A stretch of DNA of 64,000 nucleotides from Eremophila alpestris peregrina (GCA_009792885.1 WMCF01000059.1:4147345-4211344); one strand, 5' to 3'; positions 13,201 through 28,200 are shown, counted from the first letter of the stretch. Numbers and translations are program-made. The notes: generated by a model from the letters alone, not told the origin.

Positions 13201-16200
13201 AGCTATTTTACAGGCAGCTCTGAGGTGTGGACAAGCCACAATCCACAGCACAAACCACCCTGTCATTACAGCCACCTCCCCGTGGAGCACACGCACAGGC
13301 GGTGGCTCAGCCCTTCTCCTGCCTCCCATCACATCTGGCTACGGGTGCACATCTGGGCTCACCCTCACTGCTGCCCTGGGGGAGGGTGCCAACACCAGCA
13401 GCTGCTGGCAGTGTGACCAATAGACCAGGGAAACTTGGAACCCCAGTGTGTGGGTCTGGGATAGATCCTTGGATGCTGATTGTAGCCCCCCATGAGACCC
13501 TGAGTTTGGAGTTAATAAACACCCCACTGGATCAAGCACTCTGGAAAGACTGGCTGTGGTGCCCTGAAGTTTAAGGAGGACACTTTCTTTTTTTCATGGC
13601 TCAGAAGTGATGATGATCTTAGAAGTCTTCCCAACCTTACTGACTCTTTGTTTCCATGGAAGTGCTGAAACATTTGGGTGCACTCATTTGGAGGGGAGGG
13701 AAGCACTTACCAGCCCTCGGCTCGCAGTGAGGTTCTGCAGAGCTCCAGCACAAGCTTCCAGGGTGGCATCCTTCTTGCTCTGATCCATGAGGGACAGGTA
13801 GGTGCGGATGGCATCTGAGTGGTAGAGCCAGCTGGGGCCTTTGGGTTTGAAATCCTCCTCAGGAAGGGGGACCCCGTACTCATCATTCTGCAAAGACATG
13901 AGAAACAGGGAGCTCAGATCCTGCTCTTCCCTTGCAGCCCCTGCCTGGGGCTGAACACTGCATTCCCAATCCCTCTGCAGCACATCCTACCTCCATTTTC
14001 CCACTCCTGCTGTTGAAGCAGCCTGTGAGAGTTTTGTCCATGTAAACACTCCGGGCCATGTGGTTGAGCTGGGTGTATTTGTTGGGAACTTCAGCATCCA
14101 GGCGGTAGGAGAGGTTGTGCAGGATGCAGATGCAGTTCTCCACAGACTGCATCGCCCCCAGAAGGGAAATGCAAACATCACATTAGGCAGAAAACTATGG
14201 AACAGCACCAGAGAGGACATGGACTGGGCCATCATTAGCTTTTTAGCACCACAGATGCTCCTTAGCCTGGTTCAGGGAGCAAGGGATGGGAGGGAAGGAG
14301 ATGGAATAGAGATGAAGGAAGGATCTCAGTGAGCTGCTGACCCAAAGGACCTTGGGAGGTCTCACTTGCCACAGACAAGCTGGCAAACAGGAAGAGTGTG
14401 AGAGTGGCTGGATCAAATGATGAAATTTCAAATACTGAAATCCCCTTCTTGCCAGAGGTGACTTCCAGTCTCTGAGTCACAGCTACAAATCAGGTGACAC
14501 TTTTTACCAAAAATAGGCTTTAAGCCTCTGTTTCCTGGATGCCAGTGCCCAATGGGAAGGACAAGGGAGAATTTTGGCTGGATACCCATAACCAACACCA
14601 GAACCTTTGGTTAAATTTCCAAAGAGCTGTGTTTTGTGTGATCTGCTGGAAAGAGGTTTCCTGCAAAAGCCATCCCCAAAAGAGGGTTTGCTCAATCCAG
14701 AGAGAATTCAAAATAACTTTGGTAACTTTGAGGGTTACACCCAAAAGGTATCCACAAACACTTTTTTGTCCAAGGCAAGTGCTGTTCACACACAGCCATC
14801 AGTCACAGTCAGGGGACTGGCAGAGAGATGCCAGCTCCTGGCTTCCTGCTGAACATGTGGGGATTATACAAGATGGGGATTATACACTTGAGTCCTGCTG
14901 AATGAGGAGATGTGGGGGGTAAAGAGCAAGAGATGGAGATTAACATGCTGGAAGGTTCCAGGGAAGGGAAGGGAAGGGAAGGGAAGGGAAGGGAAGGGAA
15001 GGGAAGGGAAGGGAAGGGAAGGNNNNNNNNNNNNNNNNNNNNNNNNNNNNNNNNNNNNNNNNNNNNNNNNNNNNNNNNNNNNNNNNNNNNNNNNNNNNNN
15101 NNNNNNNNNNNNNNNNNNNNNNNNNNNNNNNNNNNNNNNNNNNNNNNNNNNNNNNNNNNNNNNNNNNNNNNNNNNNNNNNNNNNNNNNNNNNNNNNNNNN
15201 NNNNNNNNNNNNNNNNNNNNNNNNNNNNNNNNNNNNNNNNNNNNNNNNNNNNNNNNNNNNNNNNNNNNNNNNNNNNNNNNNNNNNNNNNNNNNNNNNNNN
15301 NNNNNNNNNNNNNNNNNNNNNNNNNNNNNNNNNNNNNNNNNNNNNNNNNNNNNNNNNNNNNNNNNNNNNNNNNNNNNNNNNNNNNNNNNNNNNNNNNNNN
15401 NNNNNNNNNNNNNNNNNNNNNNNNNNNNNNNNNNNNNNNGGGAAGGGAAGGGAAGGGAAGGGAAGGGAAGGGAAGGGAAGGGAAGGGTTGACTCAGGAGC
15501 CAAAGCATTTTACTGTTCCTCTGTGCTTATTAAAGGAAAATTGTAAAGCCCAGCTCTACTTCAGTCCCAGAGCCCCAAGGATTTACAACCCTCCCACAGA
15601 TCCCACTGGAGCCTGGAAGGACAAGAGCAGCCAGAGAGTCCAGCCACCACCTGTGTTTGCTGGAAAGGGATTTTGAGGCATTGCCAAGGTTGCAATGGTT
15701 AAGTGTGGGGCTGCACAGCCCAGGGCAGCAGCTGGTACCTTGTCATCGGGGCGGTTGGAGGCCACGCAGTTCTGGGCATAAGTCATGACTGAGTCGATCA
15801 GGCCGGGGTAATTCCTCATGGTCTGGCGCCCCATGTCTGCAGAGCTCAGGTTCCTGAGGCAGCCATCGAGGAGCACAGCAGGGGACAAGGAGGAGAGAGG
15901 GTGAGTTGGGCTCTGCTCTGGCTATGGCTGTCACTGACTTGAGGGATTTTTTGGTAGGTTCAGCAAGGCTGAAGTACTGCTCCCATTCTGGAGGCCTTTG
16001 GTGGGACTGCACTGGTGCACAGCTCTCTTGTTGGTCTTTAGAACTGATTTCACCTGGAATGTGTCCTGCAAGGAGCTCTGCATAGAAGACACCCTCCTAA
16101 GGATAGTCACCACCAGGAGGCTGCCTCAGAGGCTCTGCATGTGTCACTACACAGACACTGTCTCCTGAGAGGAGTTTCCAAAGGGAAGACTGGCTAAAGA

Positions 16201-19200
16201 CCATCTGGAGTTGTGATCATCAGGAAGGTGCACAGGGTTGGAAGCACAGACCCACCCAGGATCAGCAGCAATGTCTGTGTGGGAAATGGGGTGGAGATGC
16301 TGGAGAGCAGCAATGGCTCTGGCCAGAGGGACTGACCCATCTGTGAGGTTGAAATGGGTTCCTGGACATCAGCAGCTGTCAGGACAGGGGAGGTTTTCCA
16401 GTAACAGGATATGGGTTTTGTTGTTTCGTTCTGTTTTTTTTTTTCTTTTTTTTTTTCTTCCTCCCTATTTTATTGCCTTATAGCTTGCAAATGAAAAACA
16501 AAGAGAGGTTGGAAGTGGTTGTGAGATATTCACTGCAGGCTCTCCAGAACTGGATCTGATTCACTGTGATTTGCAGCCTCCTCATTAACATGGATTCATC
16601 TGCAATCCAGAAATGCTTGAGCAGCAATGGCTTGGGCCCAGGGCAAACCCAGGGCTGTTCTCATCCCTGTGTTCTGATGTGGCAGGGCAGTGACTCAAAG
16701 CAGTTCTGGCTCAGCCCTTGGAACAGGGGCTCTGGATCCAACTCACAGCTTCCCTCACTCTCCCTGCTCCCCAGACCTGCTCCCTCAGGCCTCTGGAGCT
16801 CCCTTGCTGACCTGCAGCTGCCAGTCTTCTTGGGGGTGTTGGGCACTGCTGCCACAGGCTGGGATCAGTCTCAGGAGGCAGAGCCTACCTTCAGCTAAAC
16901 TCTACAGGGTTTTTACAAGTTGTTACCATTGTCTTTCCCTCATTTTAATGGGAAATTTTATAGTGTTGGTAGGCTGGGATGGCCTTAAAGCAGAGTAGCT
17001 CCTACCCACCATACCCCACACATCCTGAGCCACAGCAGCTCGGGGGAGCTGCCTTCCAGGACAGGGAAGGAGGGAGCAGCACTCCCTATCTCCCAGACAC
17101 GGTTCCCAGCCACAGAAGCTGATGGTATCAGGTCTCCAAAGGCCCTGCCATGATCAGCCTCTCGTTTCATAAGCAGCTCCAGCTCCTGCGAGCTGCATGT
17201 CTGGGAAGGGCGCGGCTGGCGCTGCCTCCCTCAGGGAGAGCTTCCCTTGATGAAAGCACCTCATTATACAGGGCAGGTTTTTTGCCCCACTTGTTCCCAT
17301 TGAGACAAGGAGCTCACATCCAAGTGGAGGAGGAAGGTAGGAGAAACAGCAAGTCAGGGCGAAGATCCTCTACAAAAGGGCTCTGGCTTCCCGTGAACAA
17401 AATAAACTACTCTGGGCTCAGTCTGCACCTCCTGTTTCATTGCTGAGTCTCCTGATGAAATGAGGCATGAAAAGTCCAGGACAATGGGACTGCTCTGTGC
17501 TGAAACAGTTATCAGAAGAAGTGGGAAAGTGCTTGTTTTCCCCACATAGATAATTCTGTCTTTTTGTCACCTAAACCCTAAACCAGTTTGTTTTCTCTGG
17601 AAGCCTCAAACCTCTAAAGGCAAAATCTGTCTAGTTTCCTTGTCTGAGCTAAACATTGATGGATTTCAGTACTGCACAGAGCAGCTTACATATTTTTTGA
17701 GAAGAGACATAGCAAGAACAAAATTATTAAAAATAAAAAGTTACTAGAAAAGCATTTTACATGCAATTTTTTTCTGCACCTTCTCTTAGTCAGGAAAACT
17801 TTCTCAAGGAGAATTTTTCATTAACACAACTGTAATGAGCATGAATTCACCTCATTGTAAGAGGATTTAGATGGCTTCAGCTTTTGCCCACAGACACAAG
17901 TTGCAGTCAGTCCCTGCCTGGTGACTCACCTCAAACACCCCGTGGCATTGAAGAACACTTCTGGGTCAATAATTTCTCGTGTCCTGTTGCAGCCGCCATC
18001 AGACCAGCCCGAGAAAGGGATGATAACACAGTCTGTCAGCACGGGGAGAGCCTCCTGTATCAACTCTTCTTTTAGTTCATCAGTGGAGGAGAGGTTCCAG
18101 AGCAGTCCTAGGAAGGAGGTGGGACACAAGCTCAAGCACAGGGTAATGTGCATTAGGTGCTTGTTTAGGTCAGAGTGATTCCAGCCCCAAAATCCTTCTT
18201 TCCTTCACCCCTTGAAGCTGAGGTTGCAGAGGCTGCCCAAAACCCCAGTCCCTGTCCAATCCTATGGGAGACAGGCAGCATGCGGAAGCCAGCATTTAAG
18301 CATCCTCCCTCTTTCCAGAATTGCTATTTATTAGACTGCAAGGGACAGCATCTCTTCAGGGATCTTGGAAAGGCTTGCACATAAAACCCGGGACACAGCT
18401 GAGGGTGACTTACACCAAAAAACTCCCATCAATTCCTCAGGCAAAGGTGAAACACCAACGAGAGAACCCAGCCAACCCTACTGGGGTGGGCAACACCCTT
18501 GGCCATCCCTGGGAACAGCACAGGGGTCAGAGTGCAGGGATGCATGGGAATGGCAGTGACCATAACAGTGGAGGAGGGGGAGGAGCTGGGGCAGATGCTT
18601 CCCCAACGGGCACTAAGGAAGTGAGGGACCCTTATGGAACATGGAAGGGCCAGGACCTCCTCTGCCTTCTGATTTAGGTCACCCTTCGGTGCAAGGGGAG
18701 CAGAAAACCCCCTCTCTGTGCTAGGGCAGCACGAGGGCTATGGAACCCAGGCAAGGGGAGCCTGGGCCCTGGCAGGGCTGAGCAGACTCTGGGTACCTGT
18801 GAGCTGTTTCTGAATTTCAGTGTTCCCTGTCCTGCGGAGGAGGCTCACACACTCCCTGATCCCGTTCTGCCGCCGCGTTTCGATCTTGTTGGTGGGGTTC
18901 TTGAACACCAGGTTCCGGAGGGCTCCGGCTGCTGCCCGCTGCACGTTCTGGTTCTGGCTGCGCAGCAGCTCCACGAGCTTGGCAATGCCCCCCAGCCGAT
19001 AGACCTGGCCAGGAGAGACATGGCACAGACACAGGACATGAGCATGGAGCACTGGGAGACATGGGACAGACACTGGACATGAGCATGGAGCACTGGGAGA
19101 GACACAGGACAGACACTGGACATGAGCATGGAGCACTGGGAGAGACATGGGATAGATACAGGACAGACACAGGACAGACACCTGCCATGAGCATGGCACC

Positions 19201-22200
19201 AGGACAGCCACAGCCCATCAGCACAGAGCACAGGACACTGCTGGGACAGGGACACCCAGAACTGTCCCAGAAGTGCCAGGGGTCAGACAGTCCATCCTCG
19301 GGGAGCTGCAGAAGCAGAGCTGCCAGGGAACGAGGGCCAGAGATGACAAGTCTAGTTCAGGCCATAGGTCATGAGCACAAAGCTCCTGGCCTGGAGGTTG
19401 GAGCCAAAAGCTTAAACTGCAGGAGTGGCTGTCTGTGAGTAATGGCCATGGACAGAGTCCTCTGCCCATGGAAATGTGCTCCAGCAAACTTTCACCCACC
19501 TCCACAGTTTGCACCAAGTAGAAATGCTGCCCTGCCTATGTGCAGAGGCCATTTATAGCCATCTAATGACATGCTGTGGTCATTTATCTTCATCCTGAGA
19601 TCACAGGCTGAGCTGAGGGATGGTCATGGCCAGTGTCACCACCCTTGAGGTCAGCCAGAGGCAGTGGAGGGAGCCCAGACCTGCAGGACACCACACGGAG
19701 CCTTGGAGGCAAATCCCTGCAGCTGAGCTCTCCAAATGCTGGGTGTTCCTGCTGTGGGACATGCTCTGCACCGGCCCTGATCCTGCCCAGAGCCCATCCT
19801 GGCACTAACACCCCCTCGGCTGAGGACTGCTGACAATGGACAATGAATGAGCACCTTTCAGGAGGGAAGGAAAACAATCCTGTGCTGGGATGAGTCACCG
19901 ACCTGCTCTGGCACAACTTTCTGGGAAGGATGGGACGGCCCAGTGCTCAGAGAGGGTTTGCAACGGTAACAAAGGGTGTGGCCACCCCACAATCGGCCAC
20001 CTAAACGTGAGCTGGGCACCTTGCACTCATCCAGGCACAGCCAGGGCACAGGGGCACAGCCCACACCAGGCCAGCACTTCCAGCTCCACTGTTGTGCCAG
20101 GACAGGGAAAACCATCTCTAAAGGGTTGGCATCTCAGTAAATCCAGGGTGGGGATAAACTTGGGTGGCATCCTTGCTGCAGCACATCCACCCTTCAGTCT
20201 GCCTCCTTTGCCACACGTTGGCAAAGGAACTGAGGAGTAAAGAGCATCAGAAAGATACCTTGTGCTATAAGAGGGGCTTCTCTGTGGTCAAGTATCACAG
20301 AATTGCAGAGGGATTTGGGTGGGAAAGGACTTTAAAACTCATCTTGTCCCACCCCCTGCCATGGCCAGGGACACCTTCCACTATTCCAGGGTGCTCCAAA
20401 TGCTGCCCAGCCTGGCCTTGGACACTTCCAGGATGGGGCAGCCACCACTATGGATGTGCAAAATTATCTTTGTACATGATCACTAATTAACCCATTGGCT
20501 CAGGTGGCTGAAATAGTCTGGAAAAGGGCTGTGAAAAAGGCTGACAAAGGGCTGCAGGGTCACTGACCAATACCCAGCAAAGGTCACAGTGGGACTTGAA
20601 GCAGCTTTGTCAGGCTCTGACTCTGCAGCACTGAGACAGTGAAAGATTGATGTGGAACTGGGTGCAAGATTGATGTGGAACTAGGTGCAGCTGCCCTCAG
20701 AAGATGACACTGCATGGCAGCTTCCACACCGTCAAAGCCCATCACCCTGTGTCACAGCAGCTTGTGGTGACCACAGGGACAGTCTCCTCTGCTGCCCAGA
20801 AATTATTCCAGGCATTAAATTGCTGTTGTGAGAAAGTGGCCGCTAATAGTTGAAAAATCTATTTAATTAATACCTGAGCCTGACTAATGAGGTATAAAGC
20901 ACCCTCATGAAAACCAAGGGAACCTATGGATCCTTGGCACTAAGGAAAACCAGTCCCATCCCTCTCTTGTGCCATCAGCCCTGGTGTGGCAGCAGAGCAC
21001 TGGAGAAGTCAGCTCACCTCTTGCTTGGCAGACTCATCCTGGAAGCAGGTGTGCTGCAGGTAGTAAGCCCCCATGGCCTGGTACTTGTCATCAGAGGAGC
21101 ACAGGAGCTGGATGGCCTTCTGGATGGTCATGGTGCCAGTGTCAACCTCGTCACCACAGATCCTGTGTCAAAGAGAAATATGGAACTGGGTGAGTGCTCA
21201 GCCAAGACTGCTATGTCAGCACTGAGAGTTAACTGGGAAGGAATCAATATTATCACATTGCCACATACAGCACACAGTGCACCTCTAGTGGATTTCTCTG
21301 TCTCAAAAAAAGAGATGGTAAAAGATGGAAAAGGCACAGTGAAGAGCAGTAAGGGTAATAAATTCCATACCCAGTCTATCCACAAGCAAAGGAGACAGAA
21401 AATGAAAGCTGGGTTGAGGTGGTGAATATCTGATCATGTCCAAACTGTAAGTTTAATGAACAGAGACCAAGTTCACTATTCCCCAAATGAAGGAGTGAGT
21501 GGACAGGAGTGAAACCATCCACCAGGTTGTGAGGACAAGGTAATATAGGCAGGTGGTTTCCCCACAGCGTGAGATCCTTCGATGAGAGAGGTGGTGGAAG
21601 CAGAAATGTGAGAGCAGTTGATGGTCTGGGGAAGCTCAAGCAGATCCCTCAGAAAAAGCCCTGTCTGGAGTGATAGGATGGACAAATAGGCAGTTTATGA
21701 AATGCTAATAACAGCTCTGAGACATCCTGCTCCAAGGGGATGTTCACACTGGCTGTCTCCAAGCTCTTATAAAGGCTGACCACTGTCATCGTCCCTGTTA
21801 GAGGTAAAGAATGTGCCTGCAACTCCAGGGGAAGGATATGAATTCCTCTGGCTTGGGGCAGGACTGGAACCTCGGCAGGAATACAAACATCTGAAGGTTC
21901 TTCCACTTGTTTAGATATGTGAAGGTCCTGCTCTTTTTGGCTTGTTCTTACTCAGTGCTATCTGTGATGTTTTAACCACATAAAATTAGAAAAGGGTCCA
22001 AACTTTCAGGGGGGTCTGAACTGCAAAGCTTGTCTGTGCTTTCAGTTATAGAAATTAATGTAATTAAAGTTCCTGCCTCCTCTCAGCATCCTTGCAGCTG
22101 AATCCTGCAGAGGCTGCACGGGGATCTCAGCTCCTGGCAGTGGTGGCTGCATTAATTTGCAAAGTCCAGGACTGAGGAGAGTCAAACTCATGTTTGATTT

Positions 22201-25200
22201 TACTGTCAGCAGTGACAGGATTCAAGTGGGAAAGGCTTCATTAGCAGTGGATGGAATCCAAAAGTGTGAGGCCTTTCCCAGGCCAGTGAAGTCGTGGCTG
22301 TGCCTGACTGATGATGTTCCCTGGGACTGATGGGGAGTTTTACCTGGAGATCAGGAAATCAGTCCCTGATTGAACAACATTTATTTATACACATTTTTGC
22401 TACATGTCACACCAAGGAGTGACTCTGTAGAGGGGCTGCTCATCTTCAGACAATGCCATATACCAACAGAACAGGGATTTTTAGTAAGTTCTTTAAATGA
22501 ATCCATTACATTTCAAGACAGTAGCACTTCCAGGCATGAGATGGACAGAGTTGCTTTGACTGCACCAAAGAAATGTAAAGAATAAAGGTCGGGAAAGGAC
22601 ATCTGGTCACCACCACCAGCACTTACAATGAGATAAAACATTTATCCTTATGAATCCAAGGGTAATCCAAGGGTTCCCCTCCACACAGCATAGAGCAGGG
22701 AATAATATGCACAGTTCCACAGAGAATCTCACACAAATGGGAGCATGAAGGACTCTGGTCTCCACTGCTCTCACTGGCATAAAGTTATACCCAGCCAGCA
22801 TCACTCATTCAAGCACCTGTGGAGTCAGTGGAAAGCAACTTCCAAAAACCACCTTGCCTTTGTGTCTTGGACATTTTTCCTAGGAAAGGAAGCCCTGCCC
22901 TCTGGAGACTCCTCTGCCTCTCTTGGTATGCAGGAATGAGAGACAACAGTCTGGGGCTGGACCTTAAGCATTCCATGTCTAAGGCTGGCTGAACCTCATT
23001 CCACTTTCATTTCTACACAGCAATAAAACATCACTTCCTCGTAAGAGTTTTCATCAGTTTGAACCTCTATCAAAACCTGGCACCAAGGAACTTCCATTAA
23101 ACTTGCAACAGGGAGACACAAAAAACTGGAAAGACAAAGTAAACTAGAAATTATGGAGCCCCAGAAATCCTTGGGCTGGAGCCAGGATATGATTTTCTCT
23201 CAAGTTTTTTTTCATGCTCCTGAGACGACTGAGCTGAGAACTGATGGATCCTGCACCAGGGAGGGGCTTCTCCTTTGGGAATTGGGACCTGGACTGGAGG
23301 TGTGGGAAGATAGGCAGATTGGTAAAAATATCAGGTCACTGGCCATGTAATCATAGTGATCTATTTTTCTTTATAATTATTGAATCAGATGCACTTTTTC
23401 TGAGACAGAAGGATGTCCACTTGGTCCAGCTGCTCAAGGAAGGCAATTTTCTCCACATCCACTCCACAGAAGGACAAAATCCTCCTTCAGCTGGGAGAAA
23501 CTGGGGATGCAGGTGCAGTTCTGTGGGAGAAGATGGGGAAGGTTCCCTTTTCCCTGCTGTCTCCTCAGCAGAAGTTCACAGCAGGCTGGCAGCCAGGCTC
23601 AGTCACACTGCCCAGGAAGCAGCAAGGATTTCTCCCACCTGAGAATAAAATCACCCTGGCAAAGTCCAGCAAAGGGGAGATTGTTCTTCAGCCAGTCAGG
23701 GATATTCCTAACCAGATCCACACTGTGGGAACAACAACCTGCTTCAAGACAAACTCTTGGACTGAGCCATCTCCAGCCTGGGCAATGTGACTGGTAGGAA
23801 GAGCTCCAAAGGTTGTTCTTCCACAGGAAAGATGCAGGCTAGAAAGATACCTCAGCTGGAAATGCTTCAATGGAGAATAAGATTAGATTCTGGAATGGAA
23901 GGCGAACAAATACTGAAGAGGATCAGTATCAGAAAAGGGCAATTTCCCTGACATTTCAGGAGCAGATTGTTTTGTGTTAATTCCCATCTAAGTTCCCATC
24001 CTTCTTGTTAGGGCTATGAGTCCCAAGAGAGGAAGAAGCCAGAAAACTCTTAACAAATTCCATTGTTCATTAATAAAATCAGGGTAGAGACTCTCAAAAC
24101 AGTGTTCAGCACATCCCAGCATTCTACCCAAAATAGAAACAAACCAAAATGAAGGTGCCTTTCACTGTACTTGGTTCTGCTTTCACTGCAGGGCTTATCC
24201 CTGAAGAATTAAAGTTTTGATATTGATCACCTTAACTATCCCAAAAGACAAGAGATGGATCAGAAAACATGCTGGGTACCTTTCCTGACTATTTCAATAA
24301 CTCCTGTCCTTCTCTCTGTTTGCAGCACTTCCAGAGAAGCTGAGCTCAGGAGGGAATGGTTGTTGGTCACTGAGCTTCAGCCACAGCACAGAGATTGCAG
24401 CAGCTCAGCCAGGGCCTGGTCAGTCTCACCAGAGCTAAATTTGACACTCAGAAATCCTAAAGGGTTGCCCCAGTTTTTACTGCCCCCTCCACAGCTGCCA
24501 ACTGAGGCATCCAAGACCTCTGATAGAGCAACTTCAAGATGTTACAGGTTCCCAGGTGCCTGGAGAGACACTCACTTCCACCTGATCTCTAATGAGGTGT
24601 TTCAGTCTCTTTCTCCACTCACAGAGAACTCCAAAGGGAAGGGCATCCACCTCTCCCAATGGGGCCAAAGGTAAGTGTGGGTTTGCAGGTGGCCATTAAA
24701 GGCTCCTGATCCAGATCAGCAAACCATCAGCCAGGGACTGTCTGCAGACACCCAGCTCCCCATTCCACTCTACCAAAGGAGAACATCCCCAATCCTTCTC
24801 TGGGGGTGGGATGAGTCTGGGCTCTCACCTATGTCTCCAGCTCAGACATCTGAGGTTCCCTGAGGTCAGCAAGAGGTGTTGGCTTTGTTAGGGGGTAACT
24901 CAGGGAGCTGTCTCTGAATTCAGCCCCACTGGCCACTGGGCACCTCAGCTCAGAGAGAGGCATCTCCTGAAGTGGTGTGACCAGCTCAGACCACTGCAGG
25001 GCCACAGACACCACAGCCACCACCTTGCCCAGCCCTGTCTATCCCATGTGGCCCCTGAAACACAAAGTACAACAGCTCTAAGCAGAACTAATTCAATGTC
25101 AGTCAGTGGTGGACAGCTTTCTTGTACCTCTTGCAGTTGGAGGGGCACAAAGACTACAAATTTCCTAGAAGATTTAAACATCCCATTGTTTGTTACTGCT

Positions 25201-28200
25201 TCTTATCATTGCTCCCTGATGACCAAGCAGGATGTAGAAACTTTTATCCTGAGTGGGCACAAATAATATCAATAACATCAATAACATTGCAACATGTAAT
25301 TTAGTCAAAAGCTGCCTGCTCAGGGTGCTACCCTGTCACCTGGAGCATGCTGCAATGCCACCCAGCAGAGGAAATGGTTAAAAGTGGGCAGATATGGGTG
25401 GTCTTCACCAGCTGCTGAAATCACTGCTGCTGCTTGCAGGATGAAATGCTGCAGCTCTGGGGGATGTCACAAGACATCAGGAAGGAGAAAGGTTCTATGG
25501 AAAAGAGGGAGTCCTGGACACCAAGAAAATTCCTCCAGCTCTATCAGACTCTAGAGAGCTGCATTTTGGCAAAATGTGAGTGCTGCTCATTGAGAGCAGC
25601 CTTTGAGCAGGAACCACTGGAATGACCCTGAATGTCTGAGCCCAGGCCAGAGGTGCTGAGCTTGGGAATGTTGATCCAGATATGACATAATGATTACCAA
25701 GGCTCAAGTCTCTGAGTGGTTATACAAAAGCATGTCTGGAATCCCAGAATCCCAAATCACTGAGGTTGGAAAAGTCCTCTGAGACCATCTGGTCTACCTG
25801 TGGCCAATCATCACCTTGTCACCCAGGCCAGAGCACTCAGTGCCACATCCAGGTGTTCCTTGAGCACCTCTAGGGATGAGGACTCCACCACCTCCCTTCC
25901 AATGTTTAGCAACCCCTTCAGTGAAGAAATTCTTCATGGAAGAAATGGAACGGACATGAGAAGATCCCTCTCTGCTCACTGAGGCAGGATCATGACACCA
26001 GGGCCGGTGGAGGAGAATAAACTGCATGAGGAGTTTTCAATAGTGTTCAGCCTCCTGATTTGGCAAACAGTGCAGAACTCAGATTTCATCACCAGAACCA
26101 ACAGCATGGGTTGAGTAAACCCCTGCATCATGATTTAGTTTATCAGGGAATCACAGAATGGTTTTTCCTGAAACACAGTTCAGTGTTAAACTGCTCATCA
26201 GGCAGCTGGAAGAAAGGGGCTTGGTCAGAGTTGCTGCTGTAAGAGGGAGGACTCTGAGGAATATCAGTTATCAGAGGCAGCTGTTCCCTGTCTCACACAG
26301 CCAAAGCCAGGTCAATAAATAGCAGCAATCACATGATCAAGAAGAGTTGCGGAAATTAAAAACTTTGTCACCAAATGTAGAGGGATTGCTCAGCACAGAC
26401 AGTTTGACAGTTCTTGCACACTCAGGATTTTGATACCTGCGCATCACTCTTGCCACCTGAGAATACCCAGTGACCCATTTTCCTCTCACACCATCCAGGG
26501 AGACCAGATCCACAGCAGAGGATGCCTGAGAAGCACAACCTTGAAGCCAGTACTGACACCATCCACGGGCATTTCAGAGTTTTGTATCATAGACAGACCC
26601 AGTGGATCACAGGTCCCACTGCAATCCCTCTCACAGCAATGGAAATCACCCATGGATCACCTCAGAAAGCATGGAAAGTATCCAGCCCTCTCCTGGCTCT
26701 TGCAGGCTGTTTGCAAACCTGCACACAAGACATCCAACACATCCTGAAACAGGAGATCTGCAGCACAGAACTGAACACAGAATTTTCCATGTCCCAAAGG
26801 CACAAAGTCCACCTGGAGAATGACCAGAATGGAAGGAGAGAGCCCCAAACTGGGAACTGGCAGCAGCTGGGACCCAGCTGAGCCCTGTCCCTGCATGTGG
26901 AGGTTAATAATGGAGTACTTAAAAGCAAAGCTCTCCTTACTCAACATCGGAGTAGCCAAGGGAAGATTGAAATCTCCAGGTGGAAAATCCTCCAGACACA
27001 ACAGCCCTACACAGCAAGGAGAGCCTGCACATGTTCCAGATCTACCTCAGGAGCCCATCCCCAACAAGAGCACACTGAGGGCAAGGCCAACAGTGCCCTG
27101 CAAGACACTTCTGAGGGCTGAGAGTCATCCAAAAGAGTAATTTTTTCCAGAGAGGACAACTCCTTTGTATGTCTCCAAAGCTTTAAGGACAGCTGCTCTC
27201 AACCTCCTCCCCTCTGAGCACAACTCCTGTACCAGGTGCCCCCTGCACCAGTCCACTTCTGCAGAGCTTCAGGCAGAGCAGGGGCTGTGCCACATCAGAT
27301 TCACCCAGGGGACACAGCCCCAGCTGAGCCCACAACTCGAAGCCCAACTTGGAGCCCGAGGTTTCCACAGCAGAACCAGTTCTGCCAGCTGAGCCGTGCC
27401 CCAAGCCAGGTGTGTGTAAATGAAGCCACTCCCTAACCAAGGGCAGCCAGAGATGGAGAGGATCCCTCTCAAAACAGCAGCTCTTTTCTCAGAAAATGCC
27501 ATCATTCTCCAAGTAACCTCTCCAAAGCCATGACCAAGCCCCTGAGCATGGCTTTGGCCAAAGCCTGCCAGGACTAATTGCTCCAGAGCTGTGTCCTCCC
27601 TAGGAGAAGGCAGCTGCAGCCCCAAGTTTAGGCATTCTGCCATCCCTCCCACTACATTTTTCTGCTCTTCAGTGAGAAATTCCCTAGAACAAATCACTTC
27701 CAGTTTGTGTAACATCTCTGGTTCCTGTCCCAGAGGATTTACAGAGCTGCTGACAGCAGCAAGCCAAGGCCACCAGTGCTCTGGGCTGGCCAGGGCTAAT
27801 TTGGCATGTGTCAAACATGGAGTAACTGGGCACATGGGCAGCCAAGGGTTCATGATAACATTCTAATGGGGCAGTGACGTTTCTTGGCATCCATGCTCTG
27901 GGACACACCCTCCACTCAATCCCAAAGGAGGGAGGCTTAGCCAGAGTAACCTGGGACATTCAGATGTGGAAAAGAACATGGCTTGGCTCACGCTGCTGAC
28001 AGGGAAGGGGATTTTCTCAGTATCTCCATCATTCCTTGGGGCAACAGCTCAACAGTTTCAGGCCTTTGGTGGGAGTTGTGACATAGTCTATAAGCCCTGA
28101 TAAACAGTCTCACACACATCCTTCAGTGGGAAATTGGGATTGGGACCAGGGACCACTAGGAATGAGTTTGGGAGCTTTTAGTTTGTGTGCCAAAATTCCC

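Larger units (their letters stand above)
19005..21017 (-). other. PKP1 intron 4 (2.0 kb)
   Basis: Contains a minisatellite next to exon 5 (19,036-19,200), a minus-strand CR1 fragment (20,293-20,448), and a 24-base tandem duplication near 20,643-20,690 (unit starting AGATTGATGTGGAACT). Nothing else was recognised. Confidence 0.9.

Noticed and set aside
14864..15676. Long open frames across the N run
   Set aside because: They consist of unknown bases and translated GGGAA units.
18817..19255. Repetitive minus-strand open frames in three phases upstream of exon 5
   Set aside because: They are the minisatellite translated in all phases, joined to exon 5 by read-through of the intron.
26147..26180. 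Sequence starting GGGAATCACAGAATGG like a CR1 3' end
   Set aside because: Only the first few bases match; the following sequence lacks the CR1 landmarks, so it may be chance or a heavily truncated copy.
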